Source of the DNA: Schlegelella_A sp038241255
Lineage (GTDB): Bacteria; Pseudomonadota; Gammaproteobacteria; Burkholderiales; Burkholderiaceae_C
Length of the DNA: 64,000 nucleotides
Assembly (NCBI GenBank): GCA_038241255.1
Contig: JBBRFW010000003.1
Coordinates: forward strand, 1 to 64,000
Direction of reading: 5' to 3'
The notes beneath the pieces are model-generated. The model saw only the letters and a list, made by a program, of their open reading frames with translations, ran no database searches and was not told the DNA's origin. Shown here in pieces: positions 46,835-59,319 of this stretch. The position numbers and the translations under genes are program-made. Every line of letters starts with the position of its first letter. The first letter of the stretch is position 1.

Positions 46835-47632
46835 ATGTACGCATTCGACTACCAGCGGCCGACCAGCCGCGATGCCGCCAAGGCCGCCGGGGCCGGCGCC
46901 GATACTCGCTTTCTCGCCGGTGGCCAGAGCCTGATCCAGGCGATGCGGCTGCGCCTATCGCAGTCCGAGCGCCTGGTCGATCTCGGCGCCATTGCCGACC
47001 TGAAGCAGATCAAGGCCGACGGCAGCCGCGTGACAATCGGCGCGATGGCAACGCATGCCAGCGTCGCTGCCAACGCTGACGTGAGGCGGATCGCGCCTGC
47101 GATCGCCGAGCTCGCCGGCGGCATCGGCGACCCGATGGTTCGCAACATGGGAACGATCGGCGGCTCGATCGCCAACGCCGATCCGGCGGCGTGCTATCCG
47201 GCCGGCGTGCTCGCCTTCAACGCGACCATCCATACCGACCGCCGCACGATCGCCGCCGACGATTTCTTCGTCGGCCTGTGGGAAACGGCGCTGCAGCCCG
47301 GCGAGCTGATCACGGCGGTCTCGTTTCCCGCGGCGCAGAAGGCGGCCTACGTCAAGTTCAAGCAGCGGGCCTCGCGCTTCGCACTGGTCGGCGTGTGCGT
47401 CGCGCAGACCGCGGGCGGCGTGCGTGTCGGCGTCACCGGCGCGAAAGGGCGGGCCTTCCGCGCCACCGAGATCGAGAACGCGTTGGCGAAGAGCTTCACG
47501 CCAGAGGCCGCGAAAGCCGTGAAGATGCCGACCAGCGACATCAACGCCGACCTGCACGGCTCGGCCGAGTACCGCGCCGCGATGATCAGCGTCATCGCCT
47601 CGCGCGCGGTCGCTGCGGCCCTCGCGCGCTGA
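46835..47632 (+). CDS. coxM: CO-dehydrogenase-type medium subunit (FAD)
   Basis: 265 residues. FAD-binding motifs AGGQSLIQAMRLRL (near residue 30) and TIGGSIANADPAACYP (near 107), the usual AGGxSL/TIGGS pair of the CoxM family, and a C-terminal helix. Accepts electrons from CoxS. The AGGAG site precedes the ATG. Third gene in S-L-M order, which is the form II order (form I is M-S-L). Confidence 0.92.
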   Translation: MYAFDYQRPTSRDAAKAAGAGADTRFLAGGQSLIQAMRLRLSQSERLVDLGAIADLKQIKADGSRVTIGAMATHASVAANADVRRIAPAIAELAGGIGDPMVRNMGTIGGSIANADPAACYPAGVLAFNATIHTDRRTIAADDFFVGLWETALQPGELITAVSFPAAQKAAYVKFKQRASRFALVGVCVAQTAGGVRVGVTGAKGRAFRATEIENALAKSFTPEAAKAVKMPTSDINADLHGSAEYRAAMISVIASRAVAAALAR

Positions 47633-47664
47633 GCCGCCCTGCGCCGAGGGGAGCGAAGGACTGG

Positions 47665-47727
47665 GTCATCCTGCGGGAGCGAAGGATCGCGGAGCGCCGA
47701 AAGATCCTTAACTTCGTTCAGGATGAC
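47665..47727. repeat. Interspersed inverted repeat, GTCATCCTG...AAGGATC core
   Basis: 63 bp. The left arm GTCATCCTGCGGGAGCGAAG continues GATC; the right arm is the reverse complement of GTCATCCTGAACGAAGTTAA followed by GGATC. It fills the gap between coxM and coxD. Related to the degenerate copy at 37103-37171. Confidence 0.65.
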
Positions 47728-47747
47728 GGCTCGGGCGAGAATGCGTC

Positions 47748-48728
47748 GTGACCTCGCCCGCTGAATCCGTGCCCGCGCCGGCCATCCCCGCCTCTGTCGA
47801 CGCGGTCGTCGCTGCGCTCGCCGCCGAGAACTACGTCGCGGACCGTCGCCTGGCGACCTCGGTCTATCTCGCCCTCACGCTGAAGCGCCCGCTCTTCGTC
47901 GAGGGCGAGCCCGGCGTCGGCAAGACCGAGCTCGCCAAGGCGCTTGCGCGCGCGCTCGGCGCCATGCTGCTGCGCGTGCAGTGCTACGAAGGGCTCGACA
48001 TCGCGCAGACGGCCTACGAGTGGAACGTCGCGCGCCAGATGATGGAGATCCGCCTCGCCGAGGCCGCGCACGACGTCGGCGACGCCGCAGCGCGCGAGCG
48101 CCTGGCGAAGAGCCTCTATGCGCGCTCGATGCTGATCGAGCGGCCGCTCCTGCAGGCGCTGACGCAGGCGCGATCGCCGGTCCTCCTCATCGACGAGCTC
48201 GACCGTGCCGACGAGCCCTTCGACGCCTTCCTGCTAGAGGTCCTGGCCGAGAACCAGCTGACGATCCCCGAGCTCGGCACTGTCAAGGCCGCGCCAGGGG
48301 CCGGGCCGATCGTCGTCATCACCAGCAACCGCACGCGCGAGATCCACGATGCGCTCAAGCGCCGCTGCCTCTACCACTGGGTCGACTACCCGGACCTTGA
48401 GCGCGAGCTCGAGATCGTCCGCATCCGCGCTCCCGGCGCGCCGGAGCGGCTCGCCGCGCAGGTGGTGGCGTTCGTGCAGCGCATGCGCACGCTCGACCTC
48501 TTCAAGGCGCCGGGCATCGCCGAGACGATCGACTGGAGCAACGCGCTGGTGGCGCTGAATGCGCTCAGCCTCGCGCCCGACAATGTCCGCGACACGCTCG
48601 GCGTGCTGCTCAAGCACCGCGACGACATCGCCAAGATGCAGGGCGGCGACGTCGCCAGGCTGCTCGCCGAGCTGCAGGCGACTGTGCGCGGGGAAACGCC
48701 TCGACCGGCGCCGGCCGATGCTCGCTGA
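47748..48728 (+). CDS. coxD: MoxR-type AAA ATPase, CoxD-like
   Basis: 326 residues. Walker A GEPGVGKTELAK (near residue 52), Walker B VLLIDELDRAD, sensor 1 VVITSNRTRE, arginine finger ALKRRCLYHW. In Oligotropha CoxD and CoxE insert sulfur and copper into the CoxL active site. A GTG start is used. The end overlaps the next start by 11 bases. Confidence 0.9.
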   Translation: MTSPAESVPAPAIPASVDAVVAALAAENYVADRRLATSVYLALTLKRPLFVEGEPGVGKTELAKALARALGAMLLRVQCYEGLDIAQTAYEWNVARQMMEIRLAEAAHDVGDAAARERLAKSLYARSMLIERPLLQALTQARSPVLLIDELDRADEPFDAFLLEVLAENQLTIPELGTVKAAPGAGPIVVITSNRTREIHDALKRRCLYHWVDYPDLERELEIVRIRAPGAPERLAAQVVAFVQRMRTLDLFKAPGIAETIDWSNALVALNALSLAPDNVRDTLGVLLKHRDDIAKMQGGDVARLLAELQATVRGETPRPAPADAR

Positions 48729-49881
48729 CAACGTCGTCCACTTCGCGCGCGTCCTGCGCAACGCCGGCATGCCGGTCGGTCCGGATCGGGTGCTCGCGGC
48801 GCTGGAGGCGATCGAGGCGGTCGGCCTGGCGCGCCGCGACGACGTCCATGCCGCCCTCTCGGCGGTGATGCTCGACCGCCACGAGCAGCAGGCGCTCTTC
48901 GACGACGCCTTCGCTGCGTTCTGGCGCGACCCCAAGCTGCTCGAGCGGATGATGGCCGAACTGCTGCCGAGGATCACCGGCCGCGGCGACCCCGCCAACA
49001 AGCCGCGCTCGCACCGCCACGCCGACGCGCTGGCGCCGACCGCGCTGCCGCGCGCGACGCCACCGCCGCGTCGGCCCGACGAGCCGGTCGAGTTCGAAAC
49101 CAGCTTCGCGTTCTCCGATCGCGAGCGCCTGCAGCGTGCCGACTTCGAGTCGATGACGGCGGCCGAGTTCGAGCTCGCCCAAAAGCTCGCCGAAGAAGTG
49201 CCGCTGCCCTTTGCGCCGGTGCGGCGGCGTCGTCACGAAAGGAGCGCGCGCGGCCGGATCGACCTGCGCGCCACGATGCTCGCGATGGCGCACCAGCCCG
49301 AGACGGTGGTGCCGCGATTCAGCCGGCCGCGGAGCGAGCTGCCGACGATCGTCGTTCTGCTCGACGTCTCCGGCTCGATGGACCGCTATGCGCGCCTGAT
49401 GCTGCACTACGTGCACGGGCTGACGCGGCGCCATCTCAAGGTGCACACGCTCACCTTCGGGACGCGCCTCACCAACATCACGCGATCGCTGCGCCACCGC
49501 GATCCCGACCTCGCGCTCGAGCTGGCGAGCGCGCAGGTGCAGGACTGGAAGGGCGGCACGCGGATCGCCTCGTGTCTCGACGACTTCAACCGCCACTGGG
49601 CGCGGCGCCTGCTCGGCGCCAACGCCGCGCTCCTGCTCGTCACCGATGGCCTCGACCGCGACGAGCAGGGCGAGCTGACGCGCGCTGCGCAGCAGCTGCG
49701 CCTGTTCGCACGCCAGATCGTCTGGCTCAACCCCTTGCTGCGCTTCGACCGCTTCGAGCCGCGCGCCGGCGGCGTGCGTGCACTGCTGCCGTGCGTCGAC
49801 CGCTTCCTGCCGGTCCACAACCTGGCGAGCCTGGCTGATCTCGCAGCGGCCCTGCAATCGGCGCCGGCGCCGCGCCGGTAG
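48718..49881 (+). CDS. coxE: VWA-domain protein, CoxE-like
   Basis: 387 residues. The N-terminal region (about 1-190) is helical with a basic linker; the C-terminal von Willebrand A domain has the MIDAS motif DVSGSMD with Thr in FGTRLTNI and Asp in VTDGLDRDE. It is the partner of the upstream MoxR ATPase in maturing the Mo enzyme. The ATG at 48718 lies inside coxD; the frame is open further but only as shadow. Confidence 0.88.
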   Translation: MLADNVVHFARVLRNAGMPVGPDRVLAALEAIEAVGLARRDDVHAALSAVMLDRHEQQALFDDAFAAFWRDPKLLERMMAELLPRITGRGDPANKPRSHRHADALAPTALPRATPPPRRPDEPVEFETSFAFSDRERLQRADFESMTAAEFELAQKLAEEVPLPFAPVRRRRHERSARGRIDLRATMLAMAHQPETVVPRFSRPRSELPTIVVLLDVSGSMDRYARLMLHYVHGLTRRHLKVHTLTFGTRLTNITRSLRHRDPDLALELASAQVQDWKGGTRIASCLDDFNRHWARRLLGANAALLLVTDGLDRDEQGELTRAAQQLRLFARQIVWLNPLLRFDRFEPRAGGVRALLPCVDRFLPVHNLASLADLAAALQSAPAPRR

Positions 49882-49893
49882 CAGAATCGGCCG

Positions 49894-50466
49894 ATGGAAC
49901 TGAACGGCGAACGACTTATTCCGGCGAGGGTCGACGCGACCTGGGCCGCGCTCAACGATCCCGAGACGCTGAAGGCGTGCATCGCCGGCTGCGAGACGCT
50001 CGATCGCGTCGGCGACGACGCCTTCGTCGTGGTCGTGGCGATGAAGATCGGCCCCGTCAGCGCGCGCTTCAAAGGCAATCTGAAGATGACGAACGTCATT
50101 GCGCCGACGAGCTACACGATCAACTTCGACGGCCAGGGCGGCGTCGCGGGCTTCGGCCGCGGCTCGGCCGATGTCTCGCTCAGCGACGCCGGCGCAGAAA
50201 CGACGAAGCTCGCCTATGCGGCTAAGGCGACAGTCGGCGGGAAGATGGCGCAGATCGGCTCGCGGCTCATCGACGCCACGGCCGCCAAGATCACCGACGA
50301 TTTCTTCAAGGCCTTCGCAGCGCAGCTGCAGGCGCGCGTGCCGGCCGGCGCCGTCGTCGCGCCGGTGGCGGTGACGCAGCCCCGCGAACGCGTGCCGGCG
50401 GGACCCTTGGGTTGGGTGCTGGCCGCGATCGTCGTCGCGGTCACCCTCTTCTTCGTCACCCGCTGA
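49894..50466 (+). CDS. coxG: CoxG-like SRPBCC protein with C-terminal anchor
   Basis: 190 residues. A START/SRPBCC-type domain (1-145: MELNGERLIPARVDATWAAL, KIGPVSARFKG, GFGRGSADVSL) is followed by a short linker and one C-terminal membrane helix (GWVLAAIVVAVTLFFVTR). In Oligotropha CoxG recruits CO dehydrogenase to the membrane. Last gene of the cluster; coxF (XdhC-like) and coxB/C/H/K are not seen. Confidence 0.9.
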   Translation: MELNGERLIPARVDATWAALNDPETLKACIAGCETLDRVGDDAFVVVVAMKIGPVSARFKGNLKMTNVIAPTSYTINFDGQGGVAGFGRGSADVSLSDAGAETTKLAYAAKATVGGKMAQIGSRLIDATAAKITDDFFKAFAAQLQARVPAGAVVAPVAVTQPRERVPAGPLGWVLAAIVVAVTLFFVTR

Positions 50467-50537
50467 AAAAGCGACCTACGGGGTCGGCCGCTTCCTCTCG
50501 GAGGGAGGGCAGGAATCTGGGAAGGAGCGATCCTGCT

Positions 50538-50583
50538 CTGCCGCAGCAGATGAAGCGCTTCAGCGCTTCATCTGCTGCGGCAG
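50538..50583. repeat. Perfect 22-bp palindrome centred on the dctM stop codon
   Basis: Left arm CTGCCGCAGCAGATGAAGCG followed by CT; loop TC; right arm is its exact reverse complement. The loop plus one base is the TGA stop of dctM (minus strand), and the right arm is its last seven codons. No T run follows on either strand. It sits between the convergent coxG and dctM genes. Confidence 0.9.
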
Positions 50584-51861
50584 GAACGTGACGAGCTGCG
50601 GCACGGTGTAGAGCAGCACGACCATGCCCACCATCAACAGGAAGAACGGGAACGCGGCGCGCGAGATGGTGCCGATCTCGCGCTTGGTCATGCCCTGCAG
50701 CACGAACAGGTTGAAGCCGACCGGCGGCGTCACCTGCGCCATCTCGACGACGATGACGATGAAGATGCCGAACCAGAGCGGGTCGATGCCGGCCTTCTGC
50801 ACCGTCGGCATGATCACGCCCATGGTCAGCACGACCATCGAGATACCGTCGAGGAAGCAGCCGAGAATCACGTAGAAGCCGGTCAGCGCGAGGATGAGCG
50901 CGAACTTGCTCAAGCCCAGCGTGGCGATCCACTCGGCGAGGTGACGCGGCAGGCCGATGTAGCCCATGCTGAGTGTGAGGAACGCGGCGCCGGCGAGGAT
51001 GAGGGCGATCATGCAGTAGAGGCGGGTGCCGCCCATCAGCGATTCCCTGAACGTCGCCCAGCTCATCGAGCCCTGCGCCGCCGAGATGACGAGGGAGCCA
51101 AGAACGCCGATCGCGGCCGCCTCGGTCGCAGTGGCGATGCCGGCGTAGATCGAGCCGAGCACGGCGATGATGAGCAGGACGACGGGGATCAGGCTCCTCG
51201 ACTCGCGCAGCTTCTCGGCGAAGGTCATGGGTGCATCGGGCGGCGGTATCAGGTGCGCGTTCTTGATCGACCAGCCGGCGATGTAGAGCGAGAAGATGCC
51301 GGCCAGGACGATGCCGGGGATCACGCCGCCGATGAAGAGCTGCGAGATCGAGACGTCGGCCGTGACGCCGTAGACGATCATGATGATCGAGGGCGGGATG
51401 AGCAGGCCGAGCGTGCCCGCACCGGCGAGCGAGCCGAGCGACATCATGTCGGGATAGCCGCGCTTGGCGAGCTCGGGCAGGCTCATCTTGCCGATCGTCG
51501 CGCACGTGGCGGCGCTCGACCCCGACACCGCGGCGAAGATCGCGCAGCCGACGACATTGGTGTGCAGGAGCCGACCCGGCAGGCGCTGCATCCACGGCGC
51601 CAGGCCCTTGAACATGTCCTGGGACAGGCGCGTGCGAAAAAGGATCTCGCCCATCCAGATGAAGAGCGGCAGGGCGGTGAGCGTCCAGCTCGACGACGAG
51701 CCCCAGATCGTCACCGCCATCGCGTCGCCGGCCGGTCGCGAGCTGAACAGCTGCATGCCGATCCAGGCCACGCCCGACAGCGTCAGGCCGATCCAGACGC
51801 CGCTGGCGAGGATCAGGAAGAGCGCGCCGATCAGCAGCGCGGTGATCGAGAAGTCGCTCAT
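50560..51861 (-). CDS. dctM: TRAP transporter large permease
   Basis: 433 residues, 12 or so membrane helices, DctM family: LLIGALFLILASGVWIGLTL, a GxxGLLIPPS-type motif in GTLGLLIPPSIIMIVYGV and EMAQVTPPVGFNLFVLQGM. Imports carboxylate-type substrates with Na+. Third gene of dctP-dctQ-dctM read leftward. Faces the MarR/hydantoinase genes across the divergent promoter, so it probably imports the substrate that they handle. Confidence 0.95.
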   Translation of the reverse strand: MSDFSITALLIGALFLILASGVWIGLTLSGVAWIGMQLFSSRPAGDAMAVTIWGSSSSWTLTALPLFIWMGEILFRTRLSQDMFKGLAPWMQRLPGRLLHTNVVGCAIFAAVSGSSAATCATIGKMSLPELAKRGYPDMMSLGSLAGAGTLGLLIPPSIIMIVYGVTADVSISQLFIGGVIPGIVLAGIFSLYIAGWSIKNAHLIPPPDAPMTFAEKLRESRSLIPVVLLIIAVLGSIYAGIATATEAAAIGVLGSLVISAAQGSMSWATFRESLMGGTRLYCMIALILAGAAFLTLSMGYIGLPRHLAEWIATLGLSKFALILALTGFYVILGCFLDGISMVVLTMGVIMPTVQKAGIDPLWFGIFIVIVVEMAQVTPPVGFNLFVLQGMTKREIGTISRAAFPFFLLMVGMVVLLYTVPQLVTFLPQQMKR

Positions 51862-51864
51862 CGA

Positions 51865-52401
51865 CTATTCATTGCGGCTGGCTTCGTCGCTCACCGGAAC
51901 GATGCGCTCTCCGCGGATCTCGAGCACGAGCTCATCGACCAACGCGATCGCGAGGACGCTCGCGCCGAGCGCCATCGTGAGCTGCGGCAGCCAGAGTGGC
52001 GTCGCGTCGTTGCTGGTCGAGATGTCGTGGAAGATGTAGGACTGCCAGGCGAGCCGGCAGCTGTAATAAGCCGAGAGGAGGGCCAGCAGCGAAGCTGCGA
52101 ACAAGGCCCAGACCTCGAGCGCGTGCCTGCTTCGCCCCTTGAGCGAGGCCAGCAGCAGGGTGACGCGGATGTGCTCGCCTCGCTTGAGCGTATGGGCCAG
52201 CGCCAGAAAGCCGGCGCCGGCCATCATGTAGCCGGCGTACGCGTCGATGCCGCCGATGTTGAAGCCGACCTGGCGGGAGACGACCGAGAGCAGCACCATC
52301 ACCAGGAGCAGGACCATGGCGACGGCGCCGAGCGCTGCGGTCGCGTCGTAGAGGCGGTCGAGCGCGCGGCCGAACGGGCCGCGTGCGTGGCTCGCGGGCA
52401 T
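51865..52401 (-). CDS. dctQ: TRAP transporter small permease
   Basis: 178 residues with four helices (from ATAALGAVAMVLLLVMVLLS to LGASVLAIALVDELVLEI). The family core R(S)-R-x-x-GFN..GG-x-DAYAGYMM, KRGEHIRVTLLL is visible. It forms the membrane pair with DctM, 3 bases downstream. The ATG at 52401 is the best start; the frame is open to 52473 inside the dctP end. Confidence 0.9.
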   Translation of the reverse strand: MPASHARGPFGRALDRLYDATAALGAVAMVLLLVMVLLSVVSRQVGFNIGGIDAYAGYMMAGAGFLALAHTLKRGEHIRVTLLLASLKGRSRHALEVWALFAASLLALLSAYYSCRLAWQSYIFHDISTSNDATPLWLPQLTMALGASVLAIALVDELVLEIRGERIVPVSDEASRNE

Positions 52402-52412
52402 CGGCGCTGCGA

Positions 52413-53403
52413 CTAGAGCTTCTTGTAGGCGTCGACGACGGCCTTGCCTTCGGGGCCGGCCTTGTCGAGCCACTCCTTCAGCATGGTGTCGCCGACCTTG
52501 CCATGTCGGACTTCAGCTGCGGCGACGGCGATAGGATCTGCATGCCGTTCTTCTTCAGCAGGTCGATGTACTCGCCGTTCTTCTTCTGCGAGAGCGCCCA
52601 GCCGCGCGCCTCGGCGTCGGCGCCGGCCTTGAGCACCGCCGCCTGCGTCGGCTTGTCGAGGTCGTCGAAGGCAGCCTTGTTGACGAGCACCGCGTTCTTC
52701 GGCAGCCACGCCTGGGTGTCGTACCAGTACTTGATGTGCTCGTAGGGGTCTTGGTGTCGTAGCCGGTCGAGCCCGACGACATGTAGCTCTCGATCACGCC
52801 GGTGGCCATCGCCTGCGAGAGCTCCGCCGCCTGCACGGTGACCGGCTGCGCGCCGACGAGCTCGGCGATTCGCGCCGTCGCCGTGCTGTAGGCGCGCCAC
52901 TTCACGCCCTTCAGATCGGCCGCCGAGCTGATCGCCTTGTTGACGTAGATGCCCTGCGGCGGCCACGGCACCGTGTAGAGCAGCATGATTCCCTGCTCGG
53001 CGAGTTTCTTCTCCATCGCCGGCTTGCTCGCAGTGTCGAGCTTCTTGGCGGACGCGTAGCTGTCGGCGAGGAAGGGCAGGCCGTCGATGCCGTAGATCGG
53101 CCACTCGTTCGAATAGGCGGTGAGCAGGATCTCGCCGATCTGCGCCTGACCGCCCTGAACCGCGCGCTTGATCTCGTTGGCTTTGAAGAGCGACGCATTG
53201 GCGTGCACGGTGATCTTTAGCTTGCCGCCGGTCGCCTTGTCGACGTCGTTGGCGAACTGCTGCAGGTTTTCGGTGTGGAAGTTGTTCGCGGGGTAGGCCG
53301 CGGGCAAGTCCCACCTCGTTTGGGCCAGCGCTGGCGCGGTGGCGAACACGGCAGCGGCGCCGAGGCCGGCCAGGAGTGGATGAAGGCGGGCGAGAAGGTT
53401 CAT
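52413..53403 (-). pseudogene. dctP: TRAP substrate-binding protein (dctP), two frameshifts
   Basis: Periplasmic solute receptor. Signal peptide MNLLARLHPLL... ends at ALAQ, then the DctP fold (WDLPAAYPANNFHTENLQQF, WPIYGIDGLPFLADSY). The frame breaks near 52757 (GYDTKT, continuing YEHIKYWYDTQAWLP) and again near 52503 (SDMA, continuing VGDTMLKEWLDKAGPEG). Adding one base at each site gives a full 330-residue protein. Both sites look like a homopolymer one base short (CCCC and AA), so sequence error is likely. If real, the transporter is dead. Confidence 0.85.
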
Positions 53404-53491
53404 GAGCACTCCGGCGAGCGGTTGAATGGGCAGCTCAAAAGCATAGGGCGTGCCCCGCGCGTCGGACATTGGTTATTGCCCGAGCGCTTGC

Positions 53492-53521
53492 AGTCTAGGA
53501 AGGATGAAGATAAATTGTCAA
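53492..53521 (-). promoter_or_regulatory. Candidate sigma-70 promoter for dctPQM
   Basis: On the minus strand TTGACA (53521-53516), an 18-base spacer and TAGACT (53497-53492), about 90 bases upstream of dctP. It lies in the A/T-rich divergent region before the MarR gene, a natural place for the regulator to bind. Confidence 0.4.
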
Positions 53522-53551
53522 TAAGATTCCAACGTTTCGAAGGAACCACCG

Positions 53552-54100
53552 ATGTCGTCGAAGGTGGCACCGCTGCCGGCGCGAAGCACGCCTCGCAAGC
53601 CCCGCTCGGCCGGCATCGTCTCGTCGTCGCATCTGGTCTCAGCCAAGAGCGTCGAGCTCTCCGAGCTCGAGTTCGGCCTCATCGTCGCGTGGAACGCGTT
53701 CTCGCGCTGGGCCGTTCGCTGCATGGCGGCGGCGGGATGCCCCGAGCTGACGATTACCGATGTGCTCGTGCTGCACCACATCTGCCACCGCGCGCGCAAC
53801 AAGAAGGTCGGCGACATCTGCTTCGTCCTCAACGTCGAGGACACGCACGTCGTCGGCTATTCCCTGAAGAAGCTCCTCGGCGCAGGCCTGGCGCAGGGCG
53901 ATCGCGTCGGCAAGGAAGTCTTCTACAGCCCCACCGCGCTCGGCGAGACGGCGGTGGCGAAGTACCGCGAGGTGCGCGAAGCCTGCCTGATCGCCAACCT
54001 CGACGCCGACCGAAACGCCGACATCGGCGAGAGCGCGCGCCTGCTGCGAACCATGTCGGGCTTGTACGACCAGGCCGCTCGCGCGGCGACCTCGCTGTGA
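53552..54100 (+). CDS. MarR-like winged-helix transcriptional regulator
   Basis: 182 residues. The central winged-helix region (about 65-145) has ITDVLVLHHICHRARNKKVG, DICFVLNVEDTHVVGYSLKK, and wing GDRVGKEVFYSPTALGE. The fold fits the MarR/HTH_27 group. Divergent from the TRAP operon and at the head of the racemase-hydantoinase operon, so it likely controls both. AAGGAACC ribosome site before ATG at 53552. Confidence 0.85.
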   Translation: MSSKVAPLPARSTPRKPRSAGIVSSSHLVSAKSVELSELEFGLIVAWNAFSRWAVRCMAAAGCPELTITDVLVLHHICHRARNKKVGDICFVLNVEDTHVVGYSLKKLLGAGLAQGDRVGKEVFYSPTALGETAVAKYREVREACLIANLDADRNADIGESARLLRTMSGLYDQAARAATSL

Positions 54101-54782
54101 GCGGGCTGCTCGGCATCGTCATGCTGGAAACGCGCTTCCCGCGGCCGCCGGGCGATATCGGCCATCCGGGAACGTTCGCGTTTGCGGTCCGCAGGCGCGT
54201 CGTGCGCGGCGCCTCGCCGCAGCGTGTCGTCGTCGAGCGCGATGCGACGCTGCTCGCGCCGTTCCTGGCCGCCGCGCGCGCGCTCGAAGCCGAAGGGGCG
54301 ACGGCGGTGACGACGAGCTGCGGCTTCCTCGCTCTTTTCCAGCGCGAGCTCGCGGCCGCGCTCGCCGTGCCGATGTGGTCGTCGAGCGTGCTGCTCGTCG
54401 CCGAGATCGAAGGCGGTCGGCACGACGGCCGCCGCGTCGGTATCGTCACCGCGGATGCGTCCTCGCTCACCGCCGATCACCTTGGTGCGGTCGGGGCGCG
54501 AGTCGACACGCCGGTCGAGGGGCTGGCCCTGGACTCGCGCTTCCGCGACACGGTCCTGAACGACCGCGCCGAGCTCGACCTCGCTGAAGCCGAGCAGGCG
54601 ACCGTCGCGGCGGCGCGTCGACTCGTCGCGCGTCGCCCCGACCTCACGGCGATCGTCCTAGAGTGCACCAACATGCCGCCCTATGCCGAAGCGGTGCGCG
54701 CGGCGACCGGCCTGCCCGTGCACGACATCACCACGCTCGTCCGCGCCCGCTTCGGCGCAGCGGCGGCGACGCGGAGCGCGGC

Positions 54783-54786
<4 letters not shown>
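54097..54786 (+). CDS. Asp/Glu/hydantoin racemase-family protein
   Basis: 229 residues from a GTG that overlaps the regulator stop (GTGA). The two catalytic cysteines of the family are visible: VTTSCGFLA (Cys75) and IVLECTNMPPYA (near residue 192). This group includes hydantoin, aspartate and arylmalonate-related enzymes. Its place before hydantoinase A/B suggests substrate racemisation. Confidence 0.82.
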
Positions 54787-58469
<3,683 letters not shown>

Positions 58470-58530
58470 GCGCCCGTGCCCCCGGGTCGCCGATCTGGCG
58501 GCGCTTGCCGAGAACGGCGACACTTGCGCG

Positions 58531-59277
58531 ATGAAAGAACTCGCCCGCTCCGCCGCCGCCCTCGCAGCCGTCCTAGTCGCCGTCGTTGCGGTAGTCGTCC
58601 CGGCCTCGGCGCTCGCCGCCGACAACGCGCTCGCGCCGCTCGGCGCCGCCGGCAACACGCCGCCGCCGCCCTGGCACGTCGTCGGGCTGCCTCAACAGAC
58701 AAAGCCGTTCACCCGCTTCTCGATCGTCGACCTCGACGGCAAGCGCGCTCTCAAGATCGAGGCCGACGAGTCCTACGGGAACCTCGTTCATCCGGTGCAG
58801 GTGAACGCCCCCGCGCACCTCGCGTGGCAGTGGCGCATCGAAAAGCCGCTCGAGAACGCCGACCTTCGCCAGCGCAGCGGCGACGACACGGCGGTCAAGG
58901 TCTGCGTCTCGTTCGACCTGCCGCTCGAGAGCGTCTCGTTCGCCGAGCGCCAGATGCTGCGCATCGCCCGCGGCAAGACCAGCGAGCCCGTGCCGACGGC
59001 GACCGTCTGCTACGTCTGGGACGCGCATCTCGCCGCCGGAACCACGCTCGACAACGCCTTCACGCGGCGCATCCGCTACATGGTGCTGCAGTCGGGCAAC
59101 GACCGGCTCGACCGCTGGGTCGGCGAGCGGCGCGACGTCGCTGCCGACTTCCTGCGCCTGTTCAAGGACGAGAGCACGACCGTGCCGGCGATCGTCGCGG
59201 TCGCGATCGGCGCCGACGCCGACAACACCAAGAGCCACTCGGTGTCGTACGTCAGCGGGATCGTGCTCGAGCCTTGA
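58531..59277 (+). CDS. DUF3047-family exported protein
   Basis: 248 residues. Signal peptide (about 1-30, ending ALAA), then the DUF3047 domain: WHVVGLPQQTKPFTRFSIVD, HLAWQWRIEKPLENADLRQR, GDDTAVKVCVSFD, and a C-terminal VAVAIGADADNTKSHSVSYV. Family members are periplasmic proteins of unknown role. ATG at 58531 gives the signal peptide. Convergent with tolA, 42 bases apart. Confidence 0.85.
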   Translation: MKELARSAAALAAVLVAVVAVVVPASALAADNALAPLGAAGNTPPPPWHVVGLPQQTKPFTRFSIVDLDGKRALKIEADESYGNLVHPVQVNAPAHLAWQWRIEKPLENADLRQRSGDDTAVKVCVSFDLPLESVSFAERQMLRIARGKTSEPVPTATVCYVWDAHLAAGTTLDNAFTRRIRYMVLQSGNDRLDRWVGERRDVAADFLRLFKDESTTVPAIVAVAIGADADNTKSHSVSYVSGIVLEP

Positions 59278-59319
59278 CGCTCGTCCGCGCCGGTTCGCCC
59301 GCGAGGGGCTCGGCGCCGC

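Noticed and set aside
42093..46844. A 1583-codon open frame on the minus strand opposite coxL and its neighbours
   Set aside because: It is antisense to well-supported cox genes, has Arg/Ala/Asp-rich composition typical of shadows in GC-rich DNA, and shows no domain.
53275..54096. N-terminal extension of the racemase-like protein
   Set aside because: It runs antisense to dctP and through the MarR gene in another frame; the GTG at 54097 gives a normal family N-terminus.
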